In this document: piece after piece, positions 1-9,255 of the stretch
Layout: every line of letters begins with the position of its first letter
How positions within the stretch are numbered: position 1 is the first letter of the stretch
Source of the DNA: Pedobacter cryoconitis
GTDB lineage: Bacteria > Bacteroidota > Bacteroidia > Sphingobacteriales > Sphingobacteriaceae
Direction: 5' to 3'
NCBI RefSeq assembly: GCF_014200605.1
Contig: NZ_JACHCE010000002.1
Location: forward strand, 239,300 to 303,299
Length of the DNA: 64,000 nt
Notes under the pieces: model-generated
What the model was told of the DNA's origin: nothing
What the model saw: only the letters and a program-made list of their open reading frames with translations
The model's database searches: none
Position numbers and translations under genes: made by a program

Positions 1-1263
1 CTGATTGCCGTAGAAGGATCTACTGGCGGATATGATATAGGCCATGTCTCTTTAACCGGAGAATTGGTAAGGATGCAGATGAAACGCCGTAAAACACCAA
101 TGGATCAGGTTACCCGTAAAGTCTACAGAAAGGCCACAGAGGCCGATGTAGATAAGTGGAAACTGGCCAAAGATCTGGAGTGGGAAACTATGCATAAAGC
201 CCGTACACTGGCTCTTGATTTGCGTCTTTCCATGAAAATCAGTGATGTGGATTATCAGGGTGATAAAACTAAAGCAACTTTTTTCTATACTGCCGAAGGG
301 CGGGTAGATTTCAGGGAACTGATCAAGAAAATGGCCGAAACTTTCCGGATAAGGATTGAAATGAGGCAAATTGGAATGCGTCAGGAAGCAGGAAGATTGG
401 GTGGAATTGGTTCATGCGGCCGTGAATTATGCTGTTCTACCTGGTTAACTAATTTCAAGACAGTATCTACTGCGGCAGCAAGATATCAAAACCTTTCTTT
501 GAACACGTTAAAACTTGCCGGACAATGCGGTAAACTGAAATGCTGTCTGAATTATGAGCTGGATACCTATCTTGATGCTTTAAAGGATATCCCGGATCGC
601 GTAGAAAACCTTCAGACTGAAATTGGTACTGCGCGTCATCAGAAAACGGATATTTTTAAGAAATTAATGTGGTTCAGTTACCCGAATCAGGAAGACTGGA
701 TCCCATTGAAAGTAGACCGTGTAAAAGAAATCATGGCGATGAACAAAAAAGGTCAGAAACCGGTTAATTTAAAAGATGAAGCGGTAGAGCTGGCAACAAC
801 TGTTTTTGTTGAAAAAACACCTGATTATGAAAATGTGGTTGGTCAGGATAGTTTAACACGTCTGGATGATAAACCAAAGAATAAAAACGCAAGAAATAAC
901 AATAACAGGAATAAAAATAATAATCCAAACCGGCCTGAGCGTAATGTTAAGCCAGGACAACCAGCAGTAAAGGCCGGGCAACCTGCTGTGAAACCAAATC
1001 AGGGTGGCGTAAAGGCGGGACAACCCGGAGTTAAACCAGGTCAGCCAGGTGTTAAACCCGGGCCTCAAGGACAAAAGGCAGCTCAGTCTAATCAAAAACC
1101 TGTAGAAAACAGAAAAAATCAAGAGGTAAAGAAAGCTCCGGAAGCTGTCAAAACGGAAGATGGAGAAGTTGTTAAAGCCCCTTCTGCAAGCAGGAATAAC
1201 AGGTCAAGGAATAACCGCAGACGTAACAAACCAACGGATAAGCCAAAGAATGAAGAAAATTAA
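1..1263 (+). CDS. ricT: PSP1/RicT-family protein, 5'-truncated
   Basis: The reading frame is open from base 1, so the true start lies upstream. The PSP1 domain shows the two cysteine clusters typical of RicT/YaaT: GSCGRELCCSTW (about 412-447) and GQCGKLKCCLNYE (about 523-558). In Bacillus, RicT belongs to an Fe-S 'Y-complex' that guides RNase Y; the role in Bacteroidota is not established. After the domain (about 870 onward) comes a long Asn/Lys/Pro/Gln-rich basic tail with a VKxGQPxVK repeat, probably disordered and possibly RNA-binding. The last 14 bases overlap gldH, suggesting co-transcription and translational coupling. Confidence 0.85.
   Translation: MIAVEGSTGGYDIGHVSLTGELVRMQMKRRKTPMDQVTRKVYRKATEADVDKWKLAKDLEWETMHKARTLALDLRLSMKISDVDYQGDKTKATFFYTAEGRVDFRELIKKMAETFRIRIEMRQIGMRQEAGRLGGIGSCGRELCCSTWLTNFKTVSTAAARYQNLSLNTLKLAGQCGKLKCCLNYELDTYLDALKDIPDRVENLQTEIGTARHQKTDIFKKLMWFSYPNQEDWIPLKVDRVKEIMAMNKKGQKPVNLKDEAVELATTVFVEKTPDYENVVGQDSLTRLDDKPKNKNARNNNNRNKNNNPNRPERNVKPGQPAVKAGQPAVKPNQGGVKAGQPGVKPGQPGVKPGPQGQKAAQSNQKPVENRKNQEVKKAPEAVKTEDGEVVKAPSASRNNRSRNNRRRNKPTDKPKNEEN
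946..1071 (+). repeat. In-frame tandem repeat in the RicT tail
   Basis: Roughly five to six copies of a seven-residue unit, VK(P/A)GQP(A/G) with one PNQGG variant, are encoded in frame near the 3' end of ricT. The codons differ between copies (gtaaag, gtgaaa, gttaaa), so selection appears to act on the protein repeat and not on a recently duplicated DNA unit. Confidence 0.7.
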
Positions 1264-1732
1264 ACTTTTTGTATGCTTATTTTTCAGTGTGCTGGCAACA
1301 GGGCTGATGGGATGTAATACAAATAACCTGATTGATACGAATGAAGAAATGCCTCAGCGTAACTGGAGCTATGTGAATAAGATTAAAGGCATTGCAGAGA
1401 TTAAAGATCCTGCAAAACCTGTTTCCCTTCGTTTTAAGCTCAGACATACTGCAGATTACAGGTATTCTAATATTTATATTTTAATGACTTTAAGCGGGCC
1501 TGGGTTGCCTAAAATTACCCGGCGTTATGAATATAAGCTTGCTGAGTCAGACGGACAGTGGTTGGGTAAAGGATCCGGTAACTTATATACTTATGTTCTT
1601 CCTTTATTAACGAATTATAATTTTCCGGCTTCCGGGAAATATAATATTGAGATAGAGCAAAACATGCGTGATAATCCGTTAAAGGAAATCAGTGATGTTG
1701 GCATCATGGTTTCTGGAATCCCAGAAAAATAA
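1250..1732 (+). CDS. gldH: Gliding motility lipoprotein GldH
   Basis: The 160-residue product starts with a lipoprotein signal peptide (MKKIKLFVCLF to a lipobox ending GLMGC). The body matches GldH in length and in signatures recalled from the family: a WSYVNK start, the YRYSNIYI segment, a DGQWLGKGSG motif and an ending on ISDVGIMV. GldH is needed for gliding and associates with the type IX secretion/gliding machinery at the outer membrane. The ATG at 1250 is chosen because it places the signal peptide at the N-terminus; a longer in-frame start at 1160 would bury it inside ricT. Adjacency to ricT is common in Bacteroidota. Confidence 0.85.
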   Translation: MKKIKLFVCLFFSVLATGLMGCNTNNLIDTNEEMPQRNWSYVNKIKGIAEIKDPAKPVSLRFKLRHTADYRYSNIYILMTLSGPGLPKITRRYEYKLAESDGQWLGKGSGNLYTYVLPLLTNYNFPASGKYNIEIEQNMRDNPLKEISDVGIMVSGIPEK

Positions 1733-1757
1733 AGTCAGAATTTATTGCTGTTTATAG

Positions 1758-1791
1758 AAAAATCCGGTTGTGCAGACAGCCGGATTTTTTT
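1758..1791 (+). terminator. Rho-independent terminator after gldH
   Basis: Bases 1758-1767 (AAAAATCCGG) pair with 1780-1789 (CCGGATTTTT). A short inner TGT/ACA pairing and a following T-run complete it. The A-run on the left arm means it could also serve transcription from the other side, i.e. murF. Confidence 0.8.
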
Positions 1792-1858
1792 ATAGAATTA
1801 TGGCGTTTTCTGGTAGTTTGGTAAGGTTACTATGGCAGATCTGAGACTTGTCTTATCC

Positions 1859-3160
1859 CTATAAAATTGGTAATAATTGCTCCAGGGCCATTCCTCTGGA
1901 ACCCTTTAGTAAGACGAGGCTATCTTTTATAGGGTTATCTTTAAGCCAGCGCTCTGTATCTTGCGGGGTGTTAAAAAACAGACCTTCAAACTGATCTTTA
2001 AAGGCGTAAAAATACTTGCCAATAAAAATAACGGTATCCAGTCCTGATTTTTCAGCCAGAGCTGCTATTTCCTCATGCTGTTTTTCTGTTTCCGGTCCTA
2101 ATTCAAACATATCACCTATAATGGCTACTTTATTTTTAGCATTTAGTATAGAGATATTACCTAATGCAGCAGCCATACTGCTTGGATTCGCATTATAGAA
2201 GTCACAAATAACCGTATTCGTAGCTGTTTTGGTTAGTTGTGAACGGTTATTATTAGGGAAATATCCCGTTAAACCCTGATTGATCTGGTCGGGGCTAAGC
2301 TCAAAGAAGGAAGCAATACAGATTGCCGCCAGAATATTTTCAAAATTATAGGCCCCTGTCAGGTTTGCTTTAACCTGGAATATTTGTTCTTGTTTTTTCC
2401 AGGCCAGTTCAATCAGCGGATCTGACTTTAATAACTGCCCGGTAACCGCATTTTCTCCGGCTGTTCCATAATAAACAAGATGAGTTAAACCTGCGGCAAT
2501 GCTCATTTCTATAATATAAGGATTGTCACGATTGATAAAAGCAATACCATCTGTGTTTTTCAGGTGACTGAACAATTCGGCTTTACCCTTTTTAACACCT
2601 TCAAATCCACCAAATCCATCTAAATGCGCCATACCTATGTTGGTGATCATTCCATGGGTTGGCTGGGCAATGGTACATAAAAACTCAATTTCTTTCTGGT
2701 GATTTGCTCCCATTTCAATTATTGCAATTTCTGTATCCTTTGAAATTGACAGGATTGATAATGGAACACCAATATGATTATTCAGATTTCCTTTTGTAGC
2801 AAAGGTTTTATATTTTTCTGAAAGTATTGCATTGATCAGTTCTTTAGTTGTAGTTTTTCCGTTACTTCCAGTAAGGCCAATAACAGGAATATGTAGCTGT
2901 GACCTGTGGTGGCGGGCTAAATCCTGTAAAGCAGTCAATACATCCGGGACTAAAATACACTGCTCATTTAACTTGTAGTCTGCATTGTCTATAACAGCGA
3001 ATGCCGCACCCTGTTTCAAAGCTTCAGCTGCAAAAGTGTTGGCATCAAAATGCTCTCCTTTTAAAGCGAAGAATAAACAGCCTGCACTAATCTTCCTGGT
3101 ATCCGTACAAATAATTGCATTTGACAGGTAGTGCTGATAAATAGATTCAATCTGGGACAT
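1859..3160 (-). CDS. murF: UDP-N-acetylmuramoyl-tripeptide--D-alanyl-D-alanine ligase MurF
   Basis: A 433-residue cytoplasmic Mur ligase that adds D-Ala-D-Ala to UDP-MurNAc-tripeptide, the last cytoplasmic step of murein precursor assembly. The ATP-binding P-loop GLTGSNGKTTT lies at residues 95-105. The Mur_ligase_M features (NNHIGVPLS, EMGANHQKEIE, ITNIGMAHLDGF) and the C-terminal domain with GDMFELG and LLKGSRGMALE follow in order. The start at 3160 (MSQIES) gives the usual family length; a start at 3217 would add 19 atypical residues. It stands alone here, not in a dcw cluster, as is often seen for murF in Bacteroidota. Confidence 0.93.
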   Translation of the reverse strand: MSQIESIYQHYLSNAIICTDTRKISAGCLFFALKGEHFDANTFAAEALKQGAAFAVIDNADYKLNEQCILVPDVLTALQDLARHHRSQLHIPVIGLTGSNGKTTTKELINAILSEKYKTFATKGNLNNHIGVPLSILSISKDTEIAIIEMGANHQKEIEFLCTIAQPTHGMITNIGMAHLDGFGGFEGVKKGKAELFSHLKNTDGIAFINRDNPYIIEMSIAAGLTHLVYYGTAGENAVTGQLLKSDPLIELAWKKQEQIFQVKANLTGAYNFENILAAICIASFFELSPDQINQGLTGYFPNNNRSQLTKTATNTVICDFYNANPSSMAAALGNISILNAKNKVAIIGDMFELGPETEKQHEEIAALAEKSGLDTVIFIGKYFYAFKDQFEGLFFNTPQDTERWLKDNPIKDSLVLLKGSRGMALEQLLPIL

Positions 3161-3324
3161 AGCTGATGAGGTTGTTGGTATAATTGTGGGTAAAATTACA
3201 TTATGGATTACAAACAAAAAATATTCTTTAGTACTTTGGTGTTAAGATTAGTTTGAAATTAATCAATCTTAATTAAACAGGACTAAGAACCTGATAAGCC
3301 CAGCCTGCTAAAACATATACCCTA

Positions 3325-5811
3325 ATGAAAAAAAGTATACTCTCATTTTTATCATTGTTGTTCTGCTTTACGGTTATTCAGGCACAGGTGAAATCTCCGG
3401 ATGCTTTTTTAGGTTATCCTTTGGGAACAAAATTTACCGCACATTATCAGATTCTTGCTTATTTTAAATATCTGGCAGGCACAGACAGTAATATTAAACT
3501 GATCAGTTACGGTAAAAGCTATGAGAACCGGGAGCTAGTAGTTGCTGTAGTCTCTTCCAAAGAGAATATGGAGAACCTGGAACAGCTTAGAAAAAATAAT
3601 TTGGGTTTAAGTAAGGCAGAAGGCGGACAGGTAAATATTAATAAGCAGCCTGCAATTTTGTGGTTGAGCTATAATGTTCATGGAAATGAAGCAAGTTCAT
3701 CAGAAACCGCAATGAGAATGCTTTATAATTTAGCTGAAGGTGTAAACAGGCAGGCAAAAGACTGGCTGAAGAATACGATTGTAATTATTGACCCTTGTCT
3801 GAACCCTGATGGAAGAGAACGATACGTTAACTATTATAATTCAGTAGCAGGGCTTATGCCTGATGTAAGCCCTCTTTCCAGAGAGCATTATGAACCCTGG
3901 CCCGGAGGCCGTCCAAATCATTATTATTTCGATCTTAACCGGGATTGGGCATGGCAATCACAAGTTGAAACCAGGGCGCGTGTAGCTTTGTATCATCAAT
4001 GGATGCCAGAAGTACATATAGATTTTCATGAACAAAGTTACAATGAGCCTTATTACTTTGCTCCTGCAGCCGAGCCTGTACACCAGGATATCACCGCTTT
4101 TCAGCGTGAATTTCAAATTATAGCAGGAAAGAATAATGCCCGGTATTTTGATAAAAACGGATGGCAGTACTTTACAAAAGAGCGGTTTGATTTATTATAT
4201 CCTTCTTATGGAGATACTTACCCATTATATAATGGTGCGATTGGAATGACATATGAGCAGGGCGGAATAGGTGCAGGATTAGCTGTCGTTATCGCAAATG
4301 GAGATACGCTGACTTTAAAAGACCGCATTAATCATCATCTGACCACCGGGCTGGCTACATTAGAAACAGTATCTGAGAATGCTTATAGACTTGTCGCTGA
4401 ATTTAAAAAATATTTTTCGCAGGCAGCAGCTTATCCTCCTGGATTATATAAAACCTATGTTGTAAAAGCTGATAATCTGAGCAGGATGAAAAAAATGGCT
4501 GTCCTGTTAACAAAGAATAATATCAAATATGCATTTGGCGGAGATAAAACAATGACAGGTTTTAATTTTGCGACAAAGAAGACGGTTCTTTTCAGGGTTG
4601 GAAGAAATGATATGGTCATTAACCTTAAACAGCCGGCATCAGTTTTGGCCAACGTACTTTTTGAACCTCAGACTGTCGTAACAGATTCGAATACTTATGA
4701 TATTACAGCCTGGGCATTGCCTTATGCTTATAATCTGAGTGCTTATGGCTGTAAAGAACTTTTTAATGGTGAATTTCCTGATCTTGAACCCAAAAAGGAT
4801 AGTGCTGTGGTGCTGACAAAACCTTATGGCTGGATTTTATCCTGGGACGCAGTCGAAGATGCACAGGTTTTAATCGCGCTGCACCGGGCTAATATTAAGG
4901 TACGTATTGCCGAACAGGCTTTTACTGTAGGTGGTAAAATTCATCAGGCAGGGTCATTGCTGGTTTACAGGGCTGAAAATGAGAAGCTCAACAAGTTAAT
5001 TGAGACAGATATTATTGCGTTTTCCAGAAAATTCAGGAAAGCATTTATCCCAATATCCACCAGCTATGTGGAAAAGGGAAAAGATTTTGGTTCTTCTGTG
5101 TATCCTTTACTTCCTGTTCCAAAAGTTACTATGGTTGCGGGGACTGATATTTCTTCTCAGAGTTTTGGAGAGGTTTGGCATTTCTTTGAACAGGAATTGA
5201 ATTATCCGCTGAACATCATCACAGAGCAGAATATAGGAAGTCTGGATCTGGCTGCGACAAATGTTTTGATTTTGCCTGACGGGGCTTATGCACGCAGAAA
5301 TATGGAAAAACTGGAAGACTGGATTAATCTGGGTGGAAAAGTAATTTTAATGGAGGACGCGATTTCGAGTGTTGCAGGGGTTAAGCCTTTTGATATTAAA
5401 AAAAAGGAGCCGGTAGTAAAAACTGAAAAAGAGGTCTTTTCCCGGATTTATAAGGAAAAAGACAAGGATAATTCGGCTGATGCTATTCCAGGTGCTATAT
5501 ATAAAGTTACATTGGATAAGAGTCATCCTTTTGCTATTGGCTTAGGGGATATCTATTATACTTTAAAAACAGATGATAAAATTTATGAGCCTTTGCTAAA
5601 AGGCTGGAATGTCGGTACACTTAAGCAAGATGCTTATGTGACAGGTATCGCTGGTAAAAACGTGCAGGAAAAGCTTTCTCAGGGGATGTTATTTGGTGTA
5701 CAGCCTGCAGGTAAAGGAAATATTGTTTACCTCTCTGGTAATTTGTTGTTTCGCTCTTTCTGGGAAAGTGGAAAGCAACTTTTTGTAAATACTATATTCC
5801 TTGTTTTCTGA
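3325..5811 (+). CDS. Secreted M14-family zinc carboxypeptidase, large form
   Basis: An 828-residue exported protein with a signal peptide ending near VIQAQ (residue 20). The M14 domain occupies about residues 30-350. Its zinc ligands are probably H119 and E122 (VHGNE) and H235 (IDFHEQ). The substrate-binding region FDLNRDW lies at 202-208, and the catalytic Glu is probably in MTYEQGG. The C-terminal half has no recognised catalytic motif; a segment near residues 620-680 resembles a class I glutamine amidotransferase/ThuA-like fold, a feature of many Bacteroidota M14 proteins. It likely trims peptides outside the cytoplasm and lies just upstream of a SusC/SusD locus. Confidence 0.85.
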   Translation: MKKSILSFLSLLFCFTVIQAQVKSPDAFLGYPLGTKFTAHYQILAYFKYLAGTDSNIKLISYGKSYENRELVVAVVSSKENMENLEQLRKNNLGLSKAEGGQVNINKQPAILWLSYNVHGNEASSSETAMRMLYNLAEGVNRQAKDWLKNTIVIIDPCLNPDGRERYVNYYNSVAGLMPDVSPLSREHYEPWPGGRPNHYYFDLNRDWAWQSQVETRARVALYHQWMPEVHIDFHEQSYNEPYYFAPAAEPVHQDITAFQREFQIIAGKNNARYFDKNGWQYFTKERFDLLYPSYGDTYPLYNGAIGMTYEQGGIGAGLAVVIANGDTLTLKDRINHHLTTGLATLETVSENAYRLVAEFKKYFSQAAAYPPGLYKTYVVKADNLSRMKKMAVLLTKNNIKYAFGGDKTMTGFNFATKKTVLFRVGRNDMVINLKQPASVLANVLFEPQTVVTDSNTYDITAWALPYAYNLSAYGCKELFNGEFPDLEPKKDSAVVLTKPYGWILSWDAVEDAQVLIALHRANIKVRIAEQAFTVGGKIHQAGSLLVYRAENEKLNKLIETDIIAFSRKFRKAFIPISTSYVEKGKDFGSSVYPLLPVPKVTMVAGTDISSQSFGEVWHFFEQELNYPLNIITEQNIGSLDLAATNVLILPDGAYARRNMEKLEDWINLGGKVILMEDAISSVAGVKPFDIKKKEPVVKTEKEVFSRIYKEKDKDNSADAIPGAIYKVTLDKSHPFAIGLGDIYYTLKTDDKIYEPLLKGWNVGTLKQDAYVTGIAGKNVQEKLSQGMLFGVQPAGKGNIVYLSGNLLFRSFWESGKQLFVNTIFLVF

Positions 5812-6045
5812 TCTAAGCGGGCTTTAATGCTTGTTTAAACAATAATTCTATTGTTTTAGCTTCATGCAATATAATATTTTGTGAGATTTGCTTTTGTGGG
5901 TTTCATGTTTCGTATGCATGGTCCTATATCATATTGTCATTTAAAAGTCATTTTGCTATAACTTTTTAGTTTCCAGCTAAATCAACATTTGTAAAAATCT
6001 ATCTTAGATCTTCAATTATTAACTAACTTAATAAATAATTAATCT

Positions 6046-9000
6046 ATGAAAAAACTTATACTAAGTTTATTCGTGTTTCTAGTCATTGCAGGTGTTGCAG
6101 TCGCACAGGACCGGATAGTAACTGGTACAGTGAAAGGAAAGGATGATAATCTTCCTATTCCTGGAGTATCAGTAAAAGTAAAAGGTACAGCAAATGGTGC
6201 TGCGACCGGATCAGATGGAAAATTTTCCATTAAAGCAGGTACAGGTGCTGTATTAGAATTCTCTTCAGTGGGTTATACCCGCCAGGCCGTTACAGTAGGT
6301 ACGGGTAGTAATTACACTGTTTTATTAATACAAGATTCACAATCTTTAGGTGAAGTTGTGGTAACCGCTCTTGGTATTAGTAAAGCGAAAAAAACAATCG
6401 GTTATGCAGAAACCACAGTTAAATCGGAAGAGATTAATAAATCTGCTTCAGTAAGTTTAGTTGGTGGTTTACAAGGTAAAATTGCCGGAGCAACCATTTC
6501 AAATACTTCTGGTTCTCCAGGTGGATCTACTAAAGTTATTTTAAGAGGTTTTTCTTCTATTACAGGAAGTAATCAGCCTCTTTATGTAATTGATGGTGTT
6601 CCTTTGGATAACTCTACTGCAGGTTCTAATGATAATTATGACTTTGGTAACAGTGCGAATGATATTGATCCTAACAATATTGAGAGCATGAGTGTGCTGA
6701 AAGGATCAGCAGCTACAGCGCTTTACGGATCAAGGGGATCCAGCGGTGTAATTTTAATTACGACTAAAAAAGGTAAAGCAGGTTCTTTCCAGGTAGACTT
6801 CTCTTCTGCAACAACAATTACGCAGGTTGCATCACTATACAAACCACAGGAAGTTTTCGGAAATGGTTGGGATGCAACTTATATTCCATCTGAAAATGGT
6901 AACTGGGGCCCTAAACTGGATGGTGTGATGAGATCATGGGGTGCTGTTGTTGACGGGACTCAATTGGTAAAACCATTTTCTTTTGTGAAGGATAACGTAC
7001 GTAATGCATTAACAAATGGTCTGGAGTTAAATAATAACCTTGCAATCAGTGGTGGTAATGAAAGTTCTACTTTTTACTTTGCTTATGGTAATATAAATAG
7101 TAATGGTTATCTGCCAACAGATGCGGATTCTTATAAACGTAACAACGTTACTTTAAAGGGATCTACAAAGTATAAGAACTTCAGCATTGATGGTTCAATG
7201 AACTATGTAGGCAAAAATCAAAGATTTGTGAGTGGTGGTGGTGGTGACTCTGGAATCGGGTCTTCATTTTATGAGGAAATCCTGCAGATACCAGTAGATA
7301 TTAATATTAAAGACTTCAGAGACTACAAAAATAAGTTCTTTAACGTAGATAACTACTTCACTCCTTATGCTGAAAACCCTTATTACGCACTTTATGAAAA
7401 TGGTAGCAGAAATAAAAGCGACCGTGTTTATGGTAATATCAATATGAATTACAAAGTGAACGACTGGTTGAATATTCAGTTACAACAAGGTGGAGACATC
7501 AGTAATTCTCAGGTGAAAATATGGCATAATAAAAATGCGCCTTCACCAGGCAGTTATAATGACGGAGGAAACGTTGAGGGATCTAAAAGAGCTCCTGATG
7601 TAGGTAATGTGATGGAAGGCTCTTATAAGACTTTTGAGTATGATACTAAACTAAATTTAATTTTTAATAAAAAACTAAGTTCTAAATTTGATTTAGACGG
7701 TTTAGTTGGAGCCAATTATAATGACAGAGGATTTAGATATCTGACAACTACAGTTGAAGATCTAGCGATTCCTGGATTCTTTGATATTAGTAACAGCTCA
7801 AACAATCCAGTTAGTACAGAACAAGAATCACACAGAAGATTGTTTGGTGCTTATGCTCAGGCTACTTTAGGCTATGATAAATTCTTGTATTTAACAGTAA
7901 CAGGCAGAAATGACTGGTCTTCAACATTAGCTCCAGGTAAAAACAGTTATTTCTATCCTGCAGCCAGTTTATCTTTTCTTGCTTCCGAATTATTTGACCT
8001 TTCTAAAACACCAATCAGCTTCCTGAAATTAAGAGCCAGTTATGGTCAGACAGGTAGTGATACAGACCCATTCAGAATAAATAATGTAATCACAAGAACT
8101 AATATTCCGATAGGTACAAGTAATATTCCTGGCCAGCCAGTAATTACTTTCCCTGTTCAGGGTGTACCAGGATTCTCTGTTTCTAATACTTTAAGAAACG
8201 CCGACCTGAAACCAGAAAGAGTGAGTGAGGGTGAATTTGGTACAGAGATCAGATTCTTTAAAGACAGAATTGGTTTGGATGTGACTTATTACAACAGAAT
8301 CAGAAAGGATCAGGTTCTTGCGGTTCCTATTGATCCTGCATCTGGTTATACTTTCTCTTATTTAAACTTTGGTAAGGTAAGAAACAGAGGTATAGAGGTT
8401 ACTTTAAATGCTAAACCAATTGTGACCAGAGATTTCCAGTGGAATCTGATGTACACGTTCTCAAGAGATAGAAATCTTGTTCTTGAATTGCCTGCGGGAT
8501 TAAATAAGGTGATTATTAATGCTGCTTATGATGCGCAATTTGTTGCAGAAGTTGGTCAGCCAATGGGAACTTTCCTTGCTCCTGTTCCAGTTTATGATCC
8601 TCAGGGAAGAATAGTTGTAGGTAACAATGGATTCCCGATAGTTGCAGCTGATAATGGTAACTACGGATCAATGCAGCGTGACTTCTCTATGGGTTTGTCT
8701 AACTCATTTACTTATAAGAACTTTAATTTAGGTTTTACGTTTGACTGGCAAAAAGGTGGTGTGTTCTATTCAGGAACAGCCGATTTGTTAAACTTCGTAG
8801 GTGCCGATAAGAAAACACTTTATAATGATCGCAGACCTTTCATTGTGCCTAATTCAGTAAAACAGGTGATTGATGCAAATGGTAAAACTACTTATATAGA
8901 GAATACAACCAGAATTACAGAAGGAAATATAGATGATTACTATTATCCTACTACAAACAGAGCATTGGTTTACAAAAACAGAATTTTAAGTAAATCCTTC

Positions 9001-9243
9001 CTGAAATTGAGAGAGGTAACTCTGAACTATACTTTACCTAAAGGTGCAGCAAATAAAATAGGAGCTGAACGTATCAATGTAGGTGTATTTGGCAGAAACT
9101 TAATTACCTGGTTGCCGGCTTCAAATCAAACAATTGACCCTGAAGTTTCTAACTACGGTAACGATTTAACAAGTGAATTCGGTGAATTCAGAACAGCGCC
9201 TCCGGTAAGGTTCTTTGGTGCTACGTTAAAAGTTACATTCTAA
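6046..9243 (+). CDS. SusC/RagA-family TonB-dependent outer-membrane transporter (locus 1)
   Basis: A 1065-residue TonB-dependent transporter. A signal peptide (cut near A20) is followed by a carboxypeptidase-regulatory-like domain (about 24-100, PIPGVSVKVKG), then a plug with SusC landmarks (GEVVVTALGI, LQGKIAGATI, LYGSRGSSGVILITTKKG). The beta-barrel ends in an aromatic residue (ATLKVTF). SusC proteins form an outer-membrane barrel capped by a SusD lipoprotein and import oligosaccharides or peptides using TonB energy. It is the first gene of a probable four-gene operon (gaps of 12, 23 and 14 bases). No ECF sigma/anti-sigma pair or glycoside hydrolase lies nearby, so the substrate cannot be inferred from context. 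Confidence 0.93.
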   Translation: MKKLILSLFVFLVIAGVAVAQDRIVTGTVKGKDDNLPIPGVSVKVKGTANGAATGSDGKFSIKAGTGAVLEFSSVGYTRQAVTVGTGSNYTVLLIQDSQSLGEVVVTALGISKAKKTIGYAETTVKSEEINKSASVSLVGGLQGKIAGATISNTSGSPGGSTKVILRGFSSITGSNQPLYVIDGVPLDNSTAGSNDNYDFGNSANDIDPNNIESMSVLKGSAATALYGSRGSSGVILITTKKGKAGSFQVDFSSATTITQVASLYKPQEVFGNGWDATYIPSENGNWGPKLDGVMRSWGAVVDGTQLVKPFSFVKDNVRNALTNGLELNNNLAISGGNESSTFYFAYGNINSNGYLPTDADSYKRNNVTLKGSTKYKNFSIDGSMNYVGKNQRFVSGGGGDSGIGSSFYEEILQIPVDINIKDFRDYKNKFFNVDNYFTPYAENPYYALYENGSRNKSDRVYGNINMNYKVNDWLNIQLQQGGDISNSQVKIWHNKNAPSPGSYNDGGNVEGSKRAPDVGNVMEGSYKTFEYDTKLNLIFNKKLSSKFDLDGLVGANYNDRGFRYLTTTVEDLAIPGFFDISNSSNNPVSTEQESHRRLFGAYAQATLGYDKFLYLTVTGRNDWSSTLAPGKNSYFYPAASLSFLASELFDLSKTPISFLKLRASYGQTGSDTDPFRINNVITRTNIPIGTSNIPGQPVITFPVQGVPGFSVSNTLRNADLKPERVSEGEFGTEIRFFKDRIGLDVTYYNRIRKDQVLAVPIDPASGYTFSYLNFGKVRNRGIEVTLNAKPIVTRDFQWNLMYTFSRDRNLVLELPAGLNKVIINAAYDAQFVAEVGQPMGTFLAPVPVYDPQGRIVVGNNGFPIVAADNGNYGSMQRDFSMGLSNSFTYKNFNLGFTFDWQKGGVFYSGTADLLNFVGADKKTLYNDRRPFIVPNSVKQVIDANGKTTYIENTTRITEGNIDDYYYPTTNRALVYKNRILSKSFLKLREVTLNYTLPKGAANKIGAERINVGVFGRNLITWLPASNQTIDPEVSNYGNDLTSEFGEFRTAPPVRFFGATLKVTF

Positions 9244-9255
9244 ATCAAAAGAAAG

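Noticed and set aside
946..1071. Short regular repeats considered as a CRISPR-like array
   Set aside because: The repeats are 21 bases, in frame, without spacers, and encode the RicT tail.
853..1122. Antisense open frame under the RicT tail repeats
   Set aside because: Its length results from the biased repeat composition; the product looks like a random hydrophobic sequence.
5988..6007. TTTG (5988-5991) and TATCTTAG (6000-6007) as promoter of the first SusC
   Set aside because: The spacing is only 8 bases, far below the 19 expected; no convincing promoter was found in 5812-6045.
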